Assembly (NCBI GenBank): GCA_012799315.1
Contig: JAAZLM010000192.1
Span: 1 to 9,126 of the forward strand
Direction: 5' to 3'
Source: Clostridiales bacterium
GTDB lineage: Bacteria; Bacillota; Clostridia; Oscillospirales; Ruminococcaceae
Length of the DNA: 9,126 bases
Each line of letters opens with the position of its first letter. Positions within the stretch are counted from its first letter, which is position 1. Positions 7,961 to 9,126 of this stretch are shown here, in pieces. The position numbers were made by a program, and so were the translations under genes. Under the pieces are notes generated by a model. It was not told the DNA's origin. It did no database searches and worked only from the letters and a program-made list of their open reading frames with translations.

Positions 7961-7989
7961 TTGACATCACAACTAAAAGATGATATAAT
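7961..7989 (+). promoter_or_regulatory. Consensus sigma-A promoter with extended -10, driving tRNA-Leu
   Basis: TTGACA (7961-7966) and TATAAT (7984-7989) are both perfect consensus hexamers with a 17-base spacer. A TGA immediately before the -10 hexamer (7981-7983) gives the TGn extension. The start of transcription is expected near G7997, about 35 bases before the mature tRNA. Such a strong promoter fits a stable-RNA gene. Confidence 0.92.
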
Positions 7990-8031
7990 TTATCTTGCGC
8001 TGTTAAACTAGCAGTTGATAATAGCGCATTT

Positions 8032-8118
8032 GCGGATGTGGTGGAATAGGCAGACACGTTAGCTTGAGGGGCTAATTTTCGCAAGGAAGTGCAGGTTCAA
8101 GTCCTGTCATCCGCACCA
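8032..8118 (+). tRNA. tRNA-Leu, anticodon GAG, CCA encoded
   Basis: An 87-base class II tRNA that reads CUC and CUU leucine codons. The acceptor stem GCGGATG (8032-8038) pairs with CATCCGC (8108-8114), followed by discriminator A8115 (the leucine identity base) and an encoded CCA (8116-8118). The anticodon stem TTAGC/GCTAA (8059-8063/8071-8075) encloses the loop TTGAGGG with anticodon GAG at 8066-8068. The long variable arm is a TTTC/GGAA stem capped by GCAA (8077-8088). The T arm is GCAGG/CCTGT around TTCAAGT (8091-8107). The D arm contains the AGGCAGAC stretch typical of tRNA-Leu. It has its own promoter and terminator, so it is a single-gene unit. Confidence 0.96.
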
Positions 8119-8140
8119 TAAACATACCACGGTTAATATA

Positions 8141-8172
8141 AAGAGGTTATCCATATCGGATAACCTCTTTTT
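8141..8172 (+). terminator. Rho-independent terminator of the tRNA-Leu unit
   Basis: A perfect 12-base-pair stem (8141-8152 with 8158-8169) carries AGAGGTTATCC and its complement around a 5-base loop ATATC. The 3' arm runs into a T tract (8168-8172) and, after one G, three more T. It begins 22 bases after the tRNA CCA end and has no other gene to serve on this strand. Confidence 0.92.
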
Positions 8173-8302
8173 GTTTCGGTGGCATACAATCCCCTATTCA
8201 ACGGCTTCATGACTTCATCTTATGCTAATCGCATTTGAGTAAGTAATCCGCCGATAATTTGCATGGCGATCGCAAAGCTAAAGAGGGGCATCATAATATA
8301 AC
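8173..8302. other. Convergent spacer without a convincing gene
   Basis: About 130 bases lie between the rightward tRNA terminator and the leftward rpsR terminator. I see no RNA gene or promoter here. The only notable reading frame is a 24-residue hydrophobic ORF on the minus strand (8294 to 8220) with no ribosome binding site. The flanking terminators suggest transcription from either side mostly stops before entering it. Confidence 0.6.
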
Positions 8303-8346
8303 AAAAACCAGTTAATATAAGCTCACTGCTCATATTAACTGGTTTT
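8303..8346 (-). terminator. Rho-independent terminator of the ssb-rpsR operon, possibly bidirectional
   Basis: A long inverted repeat pairs 8304-8318 with 8332-8346 (15 pairs including CCAGTTAATAT and its complement). It continues after one A-C mismatch with a few further pairs around a TCACT loop. Read leftward, the stem is followed by TTTTT (complement of 8303-8307), 22 bases after the rpsR stop. On the plus strand the stem also ends in TTTT, so it could act as a weaker terminator in the other direction. Confidence 0.88.
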
Positions 8347-8368
8347 ATCTTACCTAAATTTAATTTGC

Positions 8369-8611
8369 CTAGTCCGTTGTATATGGAATCAAAGCAACGT
8401 GACGAGCACGCTTGATTGCAATTGTGAGTTCACGTTGGTGTAACGCACAAGTGCCTGTAACACGTCTAGGTAGAATCTTTGATCTATCGGTTAAATACTT
8501 CCTTAGTTTTGAAATATCTTTATAATCGATGCCATCGACTTTATCAACGCAAAATTGGCACACCTTCCTACGTGGTCGCCTATTAAAACGTTGCTGTCTA
8601 TCTCTTTCCAT
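8369..8611 (-). CDS. rpsR: 30S ribosomal protein bS18
   Basis: bS18 is a small-subunit protein that sits with bS6 in the platform of the 30S ribosome. From ATG 8611 the protein has 80 residues, normal for the family, with a basic N-terminus ([15 protein letters not shown]) and the family core [20 protein letters not shown] and [16 protein letters not shown]. Cys18, Cys21, Cys55 and His58 make a likely zinc-binding set, so this is the metal-binding (C+) version. Start choice: AGGAGG (8625-8620 on the minus strand) is 8 bases from ATG 8611 but only 2 bases from an in-frame TTG at 8617, so the longer 82-residue reading is rejected. It lies 26 bases downstream of ssb in the conserved rpsF-ssb-rpsR order and ends 22 bases before a strong terminator hairpin. 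Confidence 0.97.
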   Translation of the reverse strand: MERDRQQRFNRRPRRKVCQFCVDKVDGIDYKDISKLRKYLTDRSKILPRRVTGTCALHQRELTIAIKRARHVALIPYTTD

Positions 8612-8619
8612 GCTCAATG

Positions 8620-8625
8620 CCTCCT
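8620..8625 (-). promoter_or_regulatory. Ribosome binding site deciding the rpsR start
   Basis: On the minus strand a perfect AGGAGG is 8 bases before ATG 8611 and only 2 bases before TTG 8617. This sets the start at ATG and removes two residues from the longest reading. Confidence 0.85.
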
Positions 8626-8637
8626 ATCGTATAAAAT

Positions 8638-9093
8638 CTAGAACGGTAATCCGTCATCATCATCAATTTCTTCAAATTCACCAATATCGCCAATTGAGAT
8701 TGATGTCCCAGCATTGTCCTGTGTATTGGCTGGATGTTGTGGAGTAGAAAATGTGTTTGTGCCCGAGCCGCCAGGCTTACTGTCGGCAAAATAAGCACGA
8801 TCGATCACAACTTCCGTCGCTACTCGTTTATTGCCATTACTATCCACATAATTGCGCACTCTCAAGCTACCTTCAACGGCAATCATTCTGCCCTTTGAAA
8901 AATACTTTGAGATAAACTCAGCTGTTTGACGCCACGCTACTAAATTAACAAAATCGGTCTGCTTCTCTTCACCTTTCGGTGTGAAATCCCTATCCACTGC
9001 AATTGAAAAGCTAAGCACTGATATGCCGCTTTGCGTTTGGCGGAGTTCCGGATCGGCAGTAAGTCTGCCCATTAAGATTACTCTATTCAACAT
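8638..9093 (-). CDS. ssb: Single-stranded DNA-binding protein
   Basis: SSB coats single-stranded DNA during replication, recombination and repair and recruits partner enzymes through its C-terminal tip. The protein has 151 residues. An OB fold covers about 1-105, starting MLNRVILMGRLTADPELR, with TDFVNLVAWRQTAEF and a GNKRVATEVV strand; DNA-stacking aromatic residues Trp54, Phe60 and Tyr82 are in place. A low-complexity Gly/Ser/Thr/Asn/Gln linker follows (about 106-133), ending in the acidic tip EEIDDDDGLPF, with the terminal Leu-Pro-Phe needed for partner binding. The ATG is 7 bases after a perfect AGGAGG (9106-9101 on the minus strand). Its position just before rpsR shows this is the chromosomal SSB of the rpsF-ssb-rpsR operon, not a plasmid or phage copy. 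The operon promoter lies beyond the right edge. Confidence 0.97.
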   Translation of the reverse strand: MLNRVILMGRLTADPELRQTQSGISVLSFSIAVDRDFTPKGEEKQTDFVNLVAWRQTAEFISKYFSKGRMIAVEGSLRVRNYVDSNGNKRVATEVVIDRAYFADSKPGGSGTNTFSTPQHPANTQDNAGTSISIGDIGEFEEIDDDDGLPF

Positions 9094-9126
9094 ACAGATA
9101 CCTCCTATTTTGCTATGATCGAAGAG

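Noticed and set aside
8132..8141. GTTAATATAA repeated at 8311-8320 and complementary to 8332-8339, suggesting an alternative pairing switch
   Set aside because: It is a short AT-rich match between regions that belong to separately terminated transcripts on opposite strands.
8147..8155. TTATCCATA resembling a DnaA box
   Set aside because: It is part of the terminator stem, differs from the consensus, and there is no cluster of such boxes, so no origin is indicated.
8267..8274. GCGATCGC octamer, the HIP1 motif abundant in cyanobacteria
   Set aside because: It is a single copy in a window with no cyanobacterial features; a chance palindrome.
9105..9126. End of rpsF on the minus strand upstream of ssb
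   Set aside because: Gene order makes it likely, but only about 20 bases are present, stop codons occur in more than one frame (TAG at 9115-9113 and 9107-9105), and no residues can be recognised.
1..9126. A mobile element, CRISPR array, defence or other undescribed multi-gene system
   Set aside because: All sizeable frames are recognised housekeeping genes in a typical order; no transposase, integrase, repeat array, toxin-antitoxin pair or unexplained gene cluster is visible.

Overview
This 9.1 kb window looks like ordinary core chromosome of a low-GC Gram-positive bacterium, most likely class Clostridia (inference). The evidence is strong AGGAGG-type ribosome binding sites, several TTG starts, sigma-A style promoters, a B. 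subtilis-like GlmU active-site block (HLTYVGD...VTVNYDGC), and the gene order glmU-prs-pth-mfd, which is familiar in Firmicutes. The Pth protein carries a short N-terminal extension of a kind I associate with some Clostridia, but the genus cannot be fixed from the sequence alone.

Layout. Bases 1-6589 hold four plus-strand genes with short gaps (72, 32 and 26 bases, measured to the chosen starts): glmU (cell-wall precursor UDP-GlcNAc), prs (PRPP synthesis), pth (peptidyl-tRNA recycling) and mfd (transcription-coupled repair). After an 88-base gap with a candidate promoter comes a plus-strand AI-2E family membrane protein gene (6678-7916). A near-perfect extended -10 sigma-A promoter (7961-7989) then drives a single tRNA-Leu(GAG) gene (8032-8118), which ends in a strong intrinsic terminator (8141-8172).

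The right end is on the opposite strand. ssb (8638-9093) and rpsR (8369-8611) are read leftward and are the tail of the conserved rpsF-ssb-rpsR operon; rpsF should lie just beyond the right edge. Their terminator (8303-8346) faces the tRNA terminator, so the two transcription units converge on a spacer of about 130 bases (8173-8302) without a convincing gene.

The genes are housekeeping functions for envelope precursors, nucleotides, translation, repair and replication. I found no mobile element, CRISPR array, defence system, pseudogene or credible new multi-gene system. The points worth a second look are start-codon choices (glmU, prs, the AI-2E gene and rpsR all have upstream in-frame start codons contradicted by the ribosome binding site), G5/C5 hairpins buried inside pth and mfd, a 5'-sealed leader hairpin in front of the tRNA, the Pth N-terminal extension, and a 24-residue hydrophobic ORF in the convergent spacer.
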